15,183 bases of DNA from Candidatus Omnitrophota bacterium (GTDB lineage: Bacteria > Omnitrophota > Gorgyraeia > JAFGHF01): positions 1-15,183 of the forward strand of contig JAHIIS010000115.1 of assembly GCA_018899075.1 (NCBI GenBank). The letters run 5' to 3'. The notes below the pieces were generated by a model. That model made no database searches and was not told the origin of the DNA. It was given only the letters and a program-made list of their open reading frames with translations. Below are positions 1-7,361 of the stretch, in pieces (the first letter of the stretch is position 1; each line of letters starts with the position of its first letter). The position numbers and the translations under genes were made by a program.

Positions 1-1
1 T

Positions 2-433
2 ATAAGAACATTCCGTTGCCTGAAAGAAGCCTTGCCGCTGCGCACCCATATCTTTTCTTTTAGCCCGCGAAGGGGCACAGCGGCCTTTAACCTTCGAGAG
101 CGCGTTGAACCAGGGTTAATCAAGGAACGGGTCAATCTACTCAGAAAAGCAGCTACGGAATGTTCTTATAAATTCAGAAAGCCCTTTTCAGGAAAACGTC
201 TTACGGTCTTAATAGAGTCTCAAGCCGATAAGGAGAATGGAACTTTGTCTGGCTATTCCCAAAACTATATTAGGGTTAGCGTAGAAGACGCTATCAAAGA
301 AGATGTAAATAATTTGATACGGGCTAGGGTAAAAGTTGTCGATATGTACTCTACAAAAGCACAGCGTCTTGGGCGAGGGGTGGCTCGGGTTCTAGCCTTC
401 AGAGCGCAGCAAAAGAAAGCACGGTCAATATAA
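2..433 (+). CDS. mtaB: tRNA (N6-threonylcarbamoyladenosine-37) 2-methylthiotransferase MtaB, C-terminal part (5' end outside window)
   Basis: This is the 3' part of a radical-SAM methylthiotransferase. MtaB adds a methylthio group to t6A at position 37 of tRNAs reading ANN codons. The frame is open from base 2 with no stop, so the gene starts before the window; the TTG at base 32 is an internal leucine codon. Visible are the end of the radical-SAM domain, with the segment HIFSFSPRRGTAA typical of the MtaB branch, then a helical linker, then a C-terminal TRAM RNA-binding domain (about the last 65 residues, including GYSQNYIRV). The catalytic Cys-rich motifs would lie upstream and cannot be checked. 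The MiaB and RimO relatives fit less well because of the SPR-GT segment. The stop is 10 bases before recG, so the two are probably co-transcribed. Confidence 0.85.
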   Translation: MRTFRCLKEALPLRTHIFSFSPRRGTAAFNLRERVEPGLIKERVNLLRKAATECSYKFRKPFSGKRLTVLIESQADKENGTLSGYSQNYIRVSVEDAIKEDVNNLIRARVKVVDMYSTKAQRLGRGVARVLAFRAQQKKARSI

Positions 434-443
434 CTTTCTTCTA

Positions 444-2516
444 ATGGATTTAAAAAACTCCGCACAATACATCAAGGGCGTGGGCCCGGTTAAATTCAAG
501 CTCTTAAATCGCCTGGGTATTTATACAGCAGGCGAGCTGCTCTATTATTTTCCCCGCAGATACGAAGACAGGAGGACATTTTCGCCTATTGCCCGACTAA
601 AAGCAAAAGACTTTGCGACAGTAAAAGGCGAGGTGCTCAACGTAAGTTTTCGGCGAATCCGAAGGGGCCTCTCCATATTTCAGATTGCCGCAGGAGATGA
701 TACCGGGGTGATTCAGGCCACCTGGTTTAATCAGCCGTTTATGAAAAGGTATTTTAAACCAGGGCAAGGGATAATCCTCTATGGTAAGGTAGAAAAACGC
801 CGTCGGTTGCAGATGAATTCTCCTGAATTTGAGTTTGTCTCTGCTAAAGACAGCTCTCTTCATATGGGCAGAATTGCGCCAATCTATCGGCTAAGCGCCA
901 ATCTTAACCAGAGATACCTGCGCACTATTATCGATAGAGCGATACAGAGCCACTGTTCCTTTATTCCGGATATGTTGCCTTATAGTTTGCGGGCAGGATT
1001 AGAGCTTTTGCCTTTAACTCTGGCGATAAGATATATCCATTTTCCTCAAGACTTTACGGCCAGGGATTCGGCTTATCGCAGACTGGTATTTGACGAGTTT
1101 TTCCTGTTGCAGCTGATTTTAGCTTTGAAGAAGTCTCGCCGGGCTAAAACAGGGGCGCAAATTACGCATAGAACTCAAAAAGAGGGAAGATTGATTAAGA
1201 CATTCCGGAGGTCCCTGCCTTTTAAGTTGACCAAAGCGCAAAATAAGGTAATTAAAGAAATAGAAGACGATATGAAGGCTCCGCAGGCTATGAGCAGATT
1301 GCTCCAGGGAGACGTTGGCTCGGGAAAGACGATAGTGGCCGCATATGCCCTTGTGCTGAGCGTCCAATCGGGCCTTCAGTCTGCACTTATGGCCCCTACC
1401 GAGGTTTTGGCGCAGCAGCATTATCTTATGTTAAGTAAGTTATTTGCGCCTTTAGATATCAATGTCGGCCTGTTAATAAGCAGTATGAGCCGCCAAGCTA
1501 AGTCAAGCACAGTTCAGGATATAAAATCAGGGGCAGTGGATATAGTTGTGGGCACGCACGCCTTGATTGAAGAAAATTTACAGTTTAAAAGATTGGGCCT
1601 TGTGATAATCGATGAGCAGCATAAGTTTGGCGTGGTGCAGAGGTCGCTCTTGCGCAAGAAGGGCGAGACTGCGGATTGTCTCGTAATGACTGCCACCCCC
1701 ATCCCGCGCACATTGGCGATGACCGTTTACGGAGACCTGGATATTTCTACAATTAGAGAGTTGCCGAAAGGCAGACTCCCTGTCTCTACCGTCTGGGTCA
1801 AGGAGCATGACGTCAAAAATATATATAATTTCATTCGCGAAGAAGTAGCCCGCGCAAGACAAGTCTATATTGTCTGCCCGTTAATTAAAAAGAGCCCTGT
1901 TTTGGAACTCAAGGCAGCCTCTGAGATGTATGAGAAGTTGAAAGAGGGGGAGTTCCGAGCCTACAGCGTCGGGCTTATTCATGGCCGGATGAAGGCCCTG
2001 GAAAAAGAGAAGGTTATGCAGGGTTTCAAAAATCATAAGATAGATATTTTGGTCTCCACTACCGTAATCGAGGTGGGTATAGATATCCCCAATGCCTCGG
2101 TAATGGTTATTAGGCATGCGGAAAGATTCGGCTTAAGCCAGCTGCATCAGCTAAGAGGGAGGATTGGCCGGGGGCCTCACCCGTCTTATTGTATTTTAGT
2201 GTCTGAGCTCGCCGGAACAGAAAAGGCAAGACGGCGCATCGATACGATGCTCAACACCCAGGACGGCTTTCGCCTTGCCGAGGAGGATTTGGATATTCGC
2301 GGCCCGGGACAGTTCTTTGGCCCCGCACAACACGGCCTGCCGGAATTAAAGCTCGGCAATATTGTCAGGGATATGCAGTTATTGGAGCTTGCGCGGAGAG
2401 TTGCCTTCTCCCTGGTAAGGCGCGACCCCTGCCTTAAAGCCCCACAACACTGCCTTATCCGCCAAAGACTCAAAGAGAAATTCAGCTCAGCAAATATCGG
2501 TCTGCTTTCGGTATAA
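444..2516 (+). CDS. recG: ATP-dependent DNA helicase RecG
   Basis: RecG is a superfamily 2 double-strand DNA translocase that regresses stalled replication forks and acts on branched intermediates such as Holliday junctions and R-loops. The 690 residues match the family's usual length. In order: an N-terminal helical segment with a KGVGP helix-hairpin-like motif (11-15); an OB-fold wedge domain (about 55-135); Walker A GDVGSGKT (289-296); the DEQH box (390-393, in the sequence IIDEQHKFG); motif III TATPIPRT (416-423); and motif VI QLRGRIGRG (569-577). The C-terminal TRG-type region follows (RLAEEDLDIRGPGQFFG). All catalytic motifs are intact. No Shine-Dalgarno is evident before the ATG. The gene lies 10 bases after mtaB and two bases before rsmD, so translational coupling is likely. 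Confidence 0.98.
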   Translation: MDLKNSAQYIKGVGPVKFKLLNRLGIYTAGELLYYFPRRYEDRRTFSPIARLKAKDFATVKGEVLNVSFRRIRRGLSIFQIAAGDDTGVIQATWFNQPFMKRYFKPGQGIILYGKVEKRRRLQMNSPEFEFVSAKDSSLHMGRIAPIYRLSANLNQRYLRTIIDRAIQSHCSFIPDMLPYSLRAGLELLPLTLAIRYIHFPQDFTARDSAYRRLVFDEFFLLQLILALKKSRRAKTGAQITHRTQKEGRLIKTFRRSLPFKLTKAQNKVIKEIEDDMKAPQAMSRLLQGDVGSGKTIVAAYALVLSVQSGLQSALMAPTEVLAQQHYLMLSKLFAPLDINVGLLISSMSRQAKSSTVQDIKSGAVDIVVGTHALIEENLQFKRLGLVIIDEQHKFGVVQRSLLRKKGETADCLVMTATPIPRTLAMTVYGDLDISTIRELPKGRLPVSTVWVKEHDVKNIYNFIREEVARARQVYIVCPLIKKSPVLELKAASEMYEKLKEGEFRAYSVGLIHGRMKALEKEKVMQGFKNHKIDILVSTTVIEVGIDIPNASVMVIRHAERFGLSQLHQLRGRIGRGPHPSYCILVSELAGTEKARRRIDTMLNTQDGFRLAEEDLDIRGPGQFFGPAQHGLPELKLGNIVRDMQLLELARRVAFSLVRRDPCLKAPQHCLIRQRLKEKFSSANIGLLSV

Positions 2517-2518
2517 CA

Positions 2519-3151
2519 ATGCGTGTAATAGCCGGAAAATTCAAAGGTCGGATATTAAAAATGCCTAAACCCGCCTGCCCTTCTAAAAGCAAGGCGGGCA
2601 GGGGCATAAAGATACGTCCGACTTCCCAGAAGGTCAAAGAGGCCTTATTTTCCATTTTGGGCAAAGAGCTCTGCGGCGCTTCTTTCTTAGAACTCTTTGC
2701 CGGAAGCGGTAATATCGGCATTGAGGCCGGAAGCCGTGGAGCACAGAAGGTCTTCTTTGTAGAAAATAACCGGATGTGCGTAAAGACAATCGAGGATAAT
2801 CTTGCGCGGTTAAGGATTCCATATAATTACGGACTGAGGCCCCAAAAGATAAAAAAAGAGGCATTGGTAACGTTAATGCCCCTTGATGCCGAAAGAGCCC
2901 TCAAGATGCTTTACCGCAGGCGCGAGAAATTCGATTTCGTTTTTTTAGACCCCCCTTATTATCAGGCTCAATTAAGAAATACCTTGATAAAGACCTGCCT
3001 TTATGATATATTGAAACCTCATTCATACGTCATTGCCGAGCATCATAAGAAGCAAATCTTGCCGCAACAGATTCTGAAGCTTAGACTAATGTTTACTAAG
3101 AGTTACGGAGATACCGTTCTCTCTTTTTATCAAAAGGAAGGAAAAGGATGA
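2519..3151 (+). CDS. rsmD: 16S rRNA (guanine(966)-N(2))-methyltransferase RsmD
   Basis: RsmD is an S-adenosylmethionine-dependent methyltransferase that modifies G966 of 16S rRNA in the small subunit. It has 210 residues. It opens with the family start MRVIAGKFKGR, followed by the conserved RPTSQKVKEALFSIL segment. The SAM-binding loop is FAGSGNIGIEA (60-70) and the catalytic DPPY motif is at 134-137 (FVFLDPPYY). The oddity is 12 extra residues at 18-29 (PACPSKSKAGRG), where relatives go almost directly from the opening strand to RPT. They are encoded by a GC-rich palindromic stretch described separately. The start codon lies two bases after the recG stop and the end overlaps coaD in an ATGA junction. 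Confidence 0.95.
   Translation: MRVIAGKFKGRILKMPKPACPSKSKAGRGIKIRPTSQKVKEALFSILGKELCGASFLELFAGSGNIGIEAGSRGAQKVFFVENNRMCVKTIEDNLARLRIPYNYGLRPQKIKKEALVTLMPLDAERALKMLYRRREKFDFVFLDPPYYQAQLRNTLIKTCLYDILKPHSYVIAEHHKKQILPQQILKLRLMFTKSYGDTVLSFYQKEGKG
2570..2605 (+). repeat. In-frame GC-rich palindromic insertion inside rsmD
   Basis: This is a 36-base stretch encoding exactly 12 residues. It contains two overlapping inverted repeats: CCCGCCT (2570-2576) with AGGCGGG (2592-2598), and CCTGCCC (2574-2580) with GGGCAGG (2596-2602), each around a 15-base spacer. The flanking protein aligns to RsmD without it. That makes it look like a small palindromic element that entered in frame, comparable in kind to Rickettsia palindromic elements. 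Mobility is an inference; the palindrome and the extra residues are visible. Confidence 0.6.
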
Positions 3152-3648
3152 AAAAAATAGCTATTTATCCGGGCACTTTTGACCCGGTTACCTACGGGCA
3201 TATAGACTTAATTAAACGGGCGGTAAAGATATTTGACCACGTGATTATAGCCGTAGCGAAGCATCCCCAAAAAAAGGCGGTTTTTTCGGCAGGGGAAAGG
3301 GTGGAGATGCTCAAAGTTGCAACTTCCGGGATTCCCCGGATAAATATCGAAAGTTTCGACGGCCTTCTGGTTGGTTATGTAAAAAGAAAAAAGGCCCGGG
3401 TAATGCTTCGGGGTTTAAGGATGATTTCCGACTTTGAATATGAGTTTCAGATGGCCCTGACTAATAGAAGACTGGATCCCGGGATTGAGACCATCTATAT
3501 GATGCCCAATGAGGCCTACTGTTATCTTTCTTCCAAACTTATAAAGGAGGCCGCCTCCCTGGGAGCAAATCTAAGGGATTTTGTGCCCGTTTTTGTAGAG
3601 CAAAAGCTAAAGGCGCGGCTGGTAAAAAGGTCTAATCCTAAAGGATAG
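3148..3648 (+). CDS. coaD: Phosphopantetheine adenylyltransferase CoaD
   Basis: CoaD transfers AMP from ATP to 4'-phosphopantetheine, giving dephospho-CoA, the penultimate step of coenzyme A synthesis. The 166 residues match the family length. The nucleotidyltransferase motif is YPGTFDPVTYGH (7-18), with catalytic H18 and T10; the usual TNGH is TYGH here, a mild variant. Further along are RGLR (88-91) for ligand binding and the C-terminal ATP-site motif YLSSKLIKE (126-134), where many members have ISST. The start ATG overlaps the rsmD stop (ATGA) and has a purine-rich Shine-Dalgarno, AAGGAAGG, upstream. Supply of CoA and of the 4'-phosphopantetheine arm links it to the acetate and fatty acid genes downstream. 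An rsmD-coaD pair is common in bacteria. Confidence 0.97.
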   Translation: MKKIAIYPGTFDPVTYGHIDLIKRAVKIFDHVIIAVAKHPQKKAVFSAGERVEMLKVATSGIPRINIESFDGLLVGYVKRKKARVMLRGLRMISDFEYEFQMALTNRRLDPGIETIYMMPNEAYCYLSSKLIKEAASLGANLRDFVPVFVEQKLKARLVKRSNPKG

Positions 3649-3701
3649 ACTTTCATAATTCCACTTTACCGTAGGTGCTGTTGACGCAATGAAAGGTCTA
3701 A

Positions 3702-4697
3702 ATGAATATCTTCGACAAAATTTATCAACGGGCAAAGAGCAATCCCAAAAAGATTGTTCTTCCCGAGGGCGATGAGCCGCGCGTCATCGAAGCTGCCGCA
3801 AATGCGGCGAAGGAAAATTTAGCCCGGGTCGTTCTTTTAGGCAGGACAGGCCTAATCCGGGAAAAGGCCGGGAAAAATAATTTAGATGCCGGTAAAATCG
3901 AGATTATCGACCCGGAGAAAGATAAAAAGCTTACCGATTATATTAATGCCTATTTGCAATTAAGAAGGCATAGAAAGGTAACTTATCGGCAGGCCGAAGT
4001 CTTATTTAAAGAAAACCTGACTTATTTTGCGGCCATGATGTTGCGGGAAGAGAGGGTAGACGGATTTGTTGCGGGCGCCTGCTATAAAACCTCAGATGTA
4101 GTCAGGGCGGCCTTCCACTGTATTAAGAAAGACCCTGCCCATTCTGTAGCCTCAGGTTCTTTCTTAGTTCAGATTAAAGATAGCAGTTATGGAGAAAAGG
4201 GCCTATTTTTATTTGCCGACTGTGCAATTGTGCCTTTGCCGAAAGTTCAAGAGTTGGCAGATATTGCTATAACTTCGGCTGAAACTTGGGTGGAAGTTAC
4301 CGGCTTTCAACCTCGCGTGGCTATGTTGAGTTTTTCTACTAAAGGCTCCAGTTCCCATCCATGTTTAGATAAGGTCAGGCAGGCCTGCGAAATGGTAAAG
4401 AAGCAAAGGCCTGATTTAATTATCGATGGTGAGTTACAAGTTGACAGTGCAATAGAGCCCGAAATAGCCCGGATTAAAGCTGCGCAAAGCCCTTTATCCG
4501 GAAGGGCAAACATTTTAATTTTTCCTAATTTAGAGGCAGGCAATATCGCCTATAAACTGATGCAACGGCTTGCCCTGGCCAGAGTAGCGGGGCCGCTTAT
4601 TCAGGGCTTATCCCGTCCCTGCAGTGATTTATCGCGCGGAGCGAGCTCCAAAGAGATTGTTGATGCTATTGCTGTAACCGTTGTGAGGGCACAGTGA
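3702..4697 (+). CDS. pta: Phosphate acetyltransferase Pta
   Basis: Pta interconverts acetyl-CoA plus phosphate and acetyl phosphate plus CoA in the cytoplasm. The 331 residues match the short, single-domain Pta form without the N-terminal DRTGG/regulatory domains of the enteric enzyme. Family landmarks are KIVLPEGDEPRVIEAA (17-32), MLSFSTKGSS (208-217), DGELQVDSA (242-250), ILIFPNLEAGNIAYK (271-285) and the C-terminal GPLIQGL...DLSRGAS (297-315). A phosphotransbutyrylase would be the main alternative, but the SFSTKGS and DLSRG motifs and the adjacent acetate kinase favour Pta. A 53-base gap separates it from coaD. It has only a weak AAAGG ribosome site nine bases from the ATG and ends one base before ackA. 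Confidence 0.96.
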   Translation: MNIFDKIYQRAKSNPKKIVLPEGDEPRVIEAAANAAKENLARVVLLGRTGLIREKAGKNNLDAGKIEIIDPEKDKKLTDYINAYLQLRRHRKVTYRQAEVLFKENLTYFAAMMLREERVDGFVAGACYKTSDVVRAAFHCIKKDPAHSVASGSFLVQIKDSSYGEKGLFLFADCAIVPLPKVQELADIAITSAETWVEVTGFQPRVAMLSFSTKGSSSHPCLDKVRQACEMVKKQRPDLIIDGELQVDSAIEPEIARIKAAQSPLSGRANILIFPNLEAGNIAYKLMQRLALARVAGPLIQGLSRPCSDLSRGASSKEIVDAIAVTVVRAQ

Positions 4698-4698
4698 T

Positions 4699-5745
4699 AT
4701 GTTAATTTTAGTGTTAAATTGCGGTAGTTCTTCCGTTAAATATCAACTTTATGATATGCCCGGAGAGATATGTCTGGCTAAAGGAATTGTGGAGAAAATC
4801 GGCGTAAAGACCCCGAATCATAATGCCGCAGTAAAAAGAATTATTTCTTCTATAAAAAAAATCAACGCCGTAGGCCATAGAGTTGTGCACGGGGGAGAGA
4901 GGTTCAAAGAATCTACTATCATAGATAAAGGAGTAATTAAGGCGATAAAACAGTATAGCCGGCTCGCTCCTTTGCATAATTCGCCGAATCTGGCGGGAAT
5001 TTACGCTTGTAAGCGCTTATTTCCCCGCCTTGCCCAGGCGGCTGTCTTTGATACAGCCTTTCATCAAACTATGCCTGCTTATGCTTATCTTTACGGATTA
5101 CCTTATGCTATCTATAAGAAGTACGGAATTCGCCGCTATGGTTTTCACGGCACCAGCCACCGCTATGTGGCAGGGGAGGCCGGCAAAATTTTACGCAGGC
5201 CCCTGAAATCCTTAAAGATTATTACCTGCCATTTAGGCAACGGTTGCAGCATTACGGCGGTAGATAAGGGGGAATCAGTTGATACCTCAATGGGATTTAC
5301 CCCTTTGGAAGGGTTGGTTATGGGCACGCGCTGCGGAGACATTGACCCGGCAGCGGTTCTTTATCTTATGAAAAAAAAGAAGTTAAGCATTTCCCGCACC
5401 GATGAGCTTTTGAATAAATTCAGCGGCCTTCTGGGGCTTTCCGGCAAAAGCCGTGATATGCGGGATATCTTAAGCTCTGCTCATCGTGGAAATCAAAGGG
5501 CAAACCTTGCCCTGGAGGTCTTTATTTACAGGATTAGAAAATATATCGGCGCTTACATCGCCGCGATGAACGGTTGTGACGCCCTCGTCTTCACTGCCGG
5601 AATCGGAGAGAATAGCCCTTACGTAAGAAGAGAGGTTTGCCGGCATTTGTCTTCCTTAATTAAGAAGTTCAAGATGCGCATTCTGGTAATTCCCACTAAT
5701 GAAGAATTAATGATTGCCCGGGACACATACCGGCTTGTAAGATGA
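4699..5745 (+). CDS. ackA: Acetate kinase AckA (compact form)
   Basis: AckA transfers phosphate between acetyl phosphate and ADP, producing ATP and acetate. It belongs to the ASKHA fold. Visible are the N-terminal phosphate-binding LNCGSSSVK (6-14, N7), GHRVVHGG (59-66), FDTAFHQT (117-124), RRYGFHGTSH (145-154, H150), ITCHLGNGCS (175-184), GTRCGDIDP (209-217), FTAGIGEN (298-305) and IPTNEEL (331-337). At 348 residues it is about 50 shorter than typical enzymes near 400. From comparison with the remembered E. coli protein, about 30 residues are lost between the first motif and GHRxVHGG, and about 20 between GIGEN and NEE. All catalytic motifs remain, so it is probably active. It follows pta by one base and overlaps the next gene in an ATGA junction. 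Confidence 0.97.
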   Translation: MLILVLNCGSSSVKYQLYDMPGEICLAKGIVEKIGVKTPNHNAAVKRIISSIKKINAVGHRVVHGGERFKESTIIDKGVIKAIKQYSRLAPLHNSPNLAGIYACKRLFPRLAQAAVFDTAFHQTMPAYAYLYGLPYAIYKKYGIRRYGFHGTSHRYVAGEAGKILRRPLKSLKIITCHLGNGCSITAVDKGESVDTSMGFTPLEGLVMGTRCGDIDPAAVLYLMKKKKLSISRTDELLNKFSGLLGLSGKSRDMRDILSSAHRGNQRANLALEVFIYRIRKYIGAYIAAMNGCDALVFTAGIGENSPYVRREVCRHLSSLIKKFKMRILVIPTNEELMIARDTYRLVR

Positions 5746-6173
5746 AGATATACATAGACCAGATACCCGATACGGGATTGGAGCTCAGCGAAACTTGCGA
5801 GCCTTCCAGCTTAGAGCTGAACAGGCCGGATATAAGATTGACGGAGCCGATAAATATATCTGCCCGGATAAGCAAGGGGCCTGACTTTATTTCCGTGGAG
5901 CTTGCGATTGAGGCTTCGATGCGTTTTAATTGCAGCAGGTGCCTGGAAGAATTTACAGTCCCCAAGTCTTTAGAAACTAAATTGAATCTTCCGATAGAAA
6001 ATAGAGATGTGATTGACCTCACTAATAATTTACGGGAAGAAATAATGTTGAATTACCCTTTAAAGCCGCTTTGCCGCCCTGAGTGCCGGGGGCTTTGTCC
6101 GGTTTGCGGCCGGAATTTGAATACAGGTAAGTGTAGCTGTAAACCGCGAGGAGAAAAAAATGGCTCATCCTAA
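5742..6173 (+). CDS. yceD: DUF177 (YceD-family) cysteine-rich protein, presumed 23S rRNA accumulation factor
   Basis: The 143 residues match the DUF177 family, which is almost always encoded just upstream of rpmF. E. coli and plant members have been linked to 23S rRNA accumulation; the molecular activity is not established. The N-terminal half is beta-rich and acidic. A first CxxC pair lies at C64 and C67 (CSRCLEEF, the family hallmark). The C-terminal tail carries C111, C115, C119, C122, C131 and C133, in CRPECRGLCPVCGRNL and CSC, which look like a zinc-binding knuckle. The start overlaps the ackA stop (ATGA) with no clear ribosome site, and the end overlaps rpmF by 14 bases in another frame. 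Identification rests on the cysteine pattern plus gene order. Confidence 0.88.
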   Translation: MKIYIDQIPDTGLELSETCEPSSLELNRPDIRLTEPINISARISKGPDFISVELAIEASMRFNCSRCLEEFTVPKSLETKLNLPIENRDVIDLTNNLREEIMLNYPLKPLCRPECRGLCPVCGRNLNTGKCSCKPRGEKNGSS

Positions 6174-6360
6174 AAGGCGTCATTCTAAAGCAAGGCGCGA
6201 TAAAAGAAGGACGCACGATAAGTTAAACAGGCCGGATTTTGGTGTTTGTCCGCAATGCAAACGGCCTAAACTTCCCCATCGAGTTTGCCCGTATTGCGGA
6301 TACTATAAGGGCAGGCAGGTTATTGAAATAAAACCTAAAAAGAAAAAACAAAAACGCTGA
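6160..6360 (+). CDS. rpmF: 50S ribosomal protein L32 (zinc-binding form)
   Basis: L32 is a small, very basic protein of the large ribosomal subunit. The 66 residues begin MAHPKRRHSKARRDKRR, the family N-terminus that threads into rRNA. They contain four zinc ligands, C30-x2-C33 and C43-x2-C46 (CPQC and CPYC), so this is the zinc-dependent (C+) variant rather than the cysteine-free paralogue made under zinc limitation. The lysine-rich tail extends slightly past the usual end. A GAGGAG ribosome site lies inside the end of the upstream DUF177 gene, which it overlaps by 14 bases. The stop is one base before plsX, the classic rpmF-plsX arrangement. Confidence 0.97.
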   Translation: MAHPKRRHSKARRDKRRTHDKLNRPDFGVCPQCKRPKLPHRVCPYCGYYKGRQVIEIKPKKKKQKR

Positions 6361-6361
6361 A

Positions 6362-7357
6362 ATGAAAATTGTGCTTGATGGAATGGGCGGGGACAACGCC
6401 CCGTTCGCTACCGTAGAAGGCGCGGTGTTAGCCGCAAAGGAATTCGGCGCCCATATAATTATTGCCGGCATAAAAGATGTTTTAGAAAGAGAGTTATCTA
6501 AATACGGAAGCCACATTCCCAATATAGAAATACACCATGCCTCAGAGATTATTGATATGCATGATGCGCCGGCTGCCAGCGTCCGGAAGAAGAAAGACTC
6601 CTCGATTAATGCCGCTGTAAAATTAGTCAAAGAGGGCAAGGCCTCTGCTATGGTCAGCGCCGGCAATACCGGTGCGGTAGTTTGCGCTACGACTTTGTAT
6701 CTTAGATTATTAAAAGGCCTGGAGAGGCCGGGCATAGCTATTGTTGCGCCTACCCTCAAAGGCGTCTCTTTAATCATCGACGTGGGGGCGAATATCGACC
6801 CTAAACCTGTCCACCTCCTCCAATACGGTATAATGGGAGATGTATACAGCAGGGCTATTTTGAAGAAGTTCAATCCTATTGTAGGTTTGTTGAATATCGG
6901 GCAGGAGGCCTCTAAAGGCACTGATTTTATCAAAAAGGCCTATGACCTTTTTGCCAAAAGCCGCTTAAACTTTATCGGTAATGTGGAAGGGCGCGACCTG
7001 TTTAACGGTAAATGCGATGTGATAGTCTGCGATGGATTTGTGGGCAATGTGGTGTTAAAGGTGAGCGAAAGCCTGGCGGAAAGCCTTAGCGCGTTACTTA
7101 AACGGGAGCTCGGCGAAAGCTTTATTACCAGGCTTGGCGCCTTATTCAGCAAATCAGCGCTTATGGCAATGAAAAGAGAGATGGATTATACCGAATACGG
7201 CGGCGCGCCTCTTCTGGGAATAGACGGGATTTGTATTATCTGTCACGGCTCATCTTCCGCAAAAGCGATTAAGAACGCGATTAAAGTAGCCGCAGAATTC
7301 GTCGATCATAAAGTAAATCAACATATCGTCGAGGCAATCGCCGGCTCTATGTTATAA
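6362..7357 (+). CDS. plsX: Phosphate acyltransferase PlsX
   Basis: PlsX converts acyl-ACP and inorganic phosphate to acyl phosphate, which PlsY uses to acylate glycerol-3-phosphate; it is a peripheral membrane enzyme that starts phospholipid synthesis. The 331 residues match the family length. Landmarks are the opening IVLDGMGGDNAP (3-14), SAGNTGAVV (about 100-108), DVGANIDPKP (about 140-149), then GNVEGRD and CDGFVGNVVLK in the C-terminal half. There is no Shine-Dalgarno before the ATG and only one base after rpmF, so coupling is likely. The following gene is fabD, without the fabH often found between them. Confidence 0.97.
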   Translation: MKIVLDGMGGDNAPFATVEGAVLAAKEFGAHIIIAGIKDVLERELSKYGSHIPNIEIHHASEIIDMHDAPAASVRKKKDSSINAAVKLVKEGKASAMVSAGNTGAVVCATTLYLRLLKGLERPGIAIVAPTLKGVSLIIDVGANIDPKPVHLLQYGIMGDVYSRAILKKFNPIVGLLNIGQEASKGTDFIKKAYDLFAKSRLNFIGNVEGRDLFNGKCDVIVCDGFVGNVVLKVSESLAESLSALLKRELGESFITRLGALFSKSALMAMKREMDYTEYGGAPLLGIDGICIICHGSSSAKAIKNAIKVAAEFVDHKVNQHIVEAIAGSML

Positions 7358-7361
7358 ACCG

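Noticed and set aside
3649..3701. Possible promoter before pta (TTGACG near 3680)
   Set aside because: TTGACG is only about 20 bases from the pta ATG, leaving no room for a spacer, -10 box and leader.
5023..5042. GC-rich inverted repeat CCGCC...GGCGG inside ackA as a second mobile palindrome
   Set aside because: The encoded residues align with normal acetate kinase and nothing is inserted, so it is chance within coding sequence.
6223..6933. Long minus-strand open frame (236 codons) across rpmF and plsX
   Set aside because: It lies opposite two unmistakable genes, resembles no known family and is explained by their codon bias.
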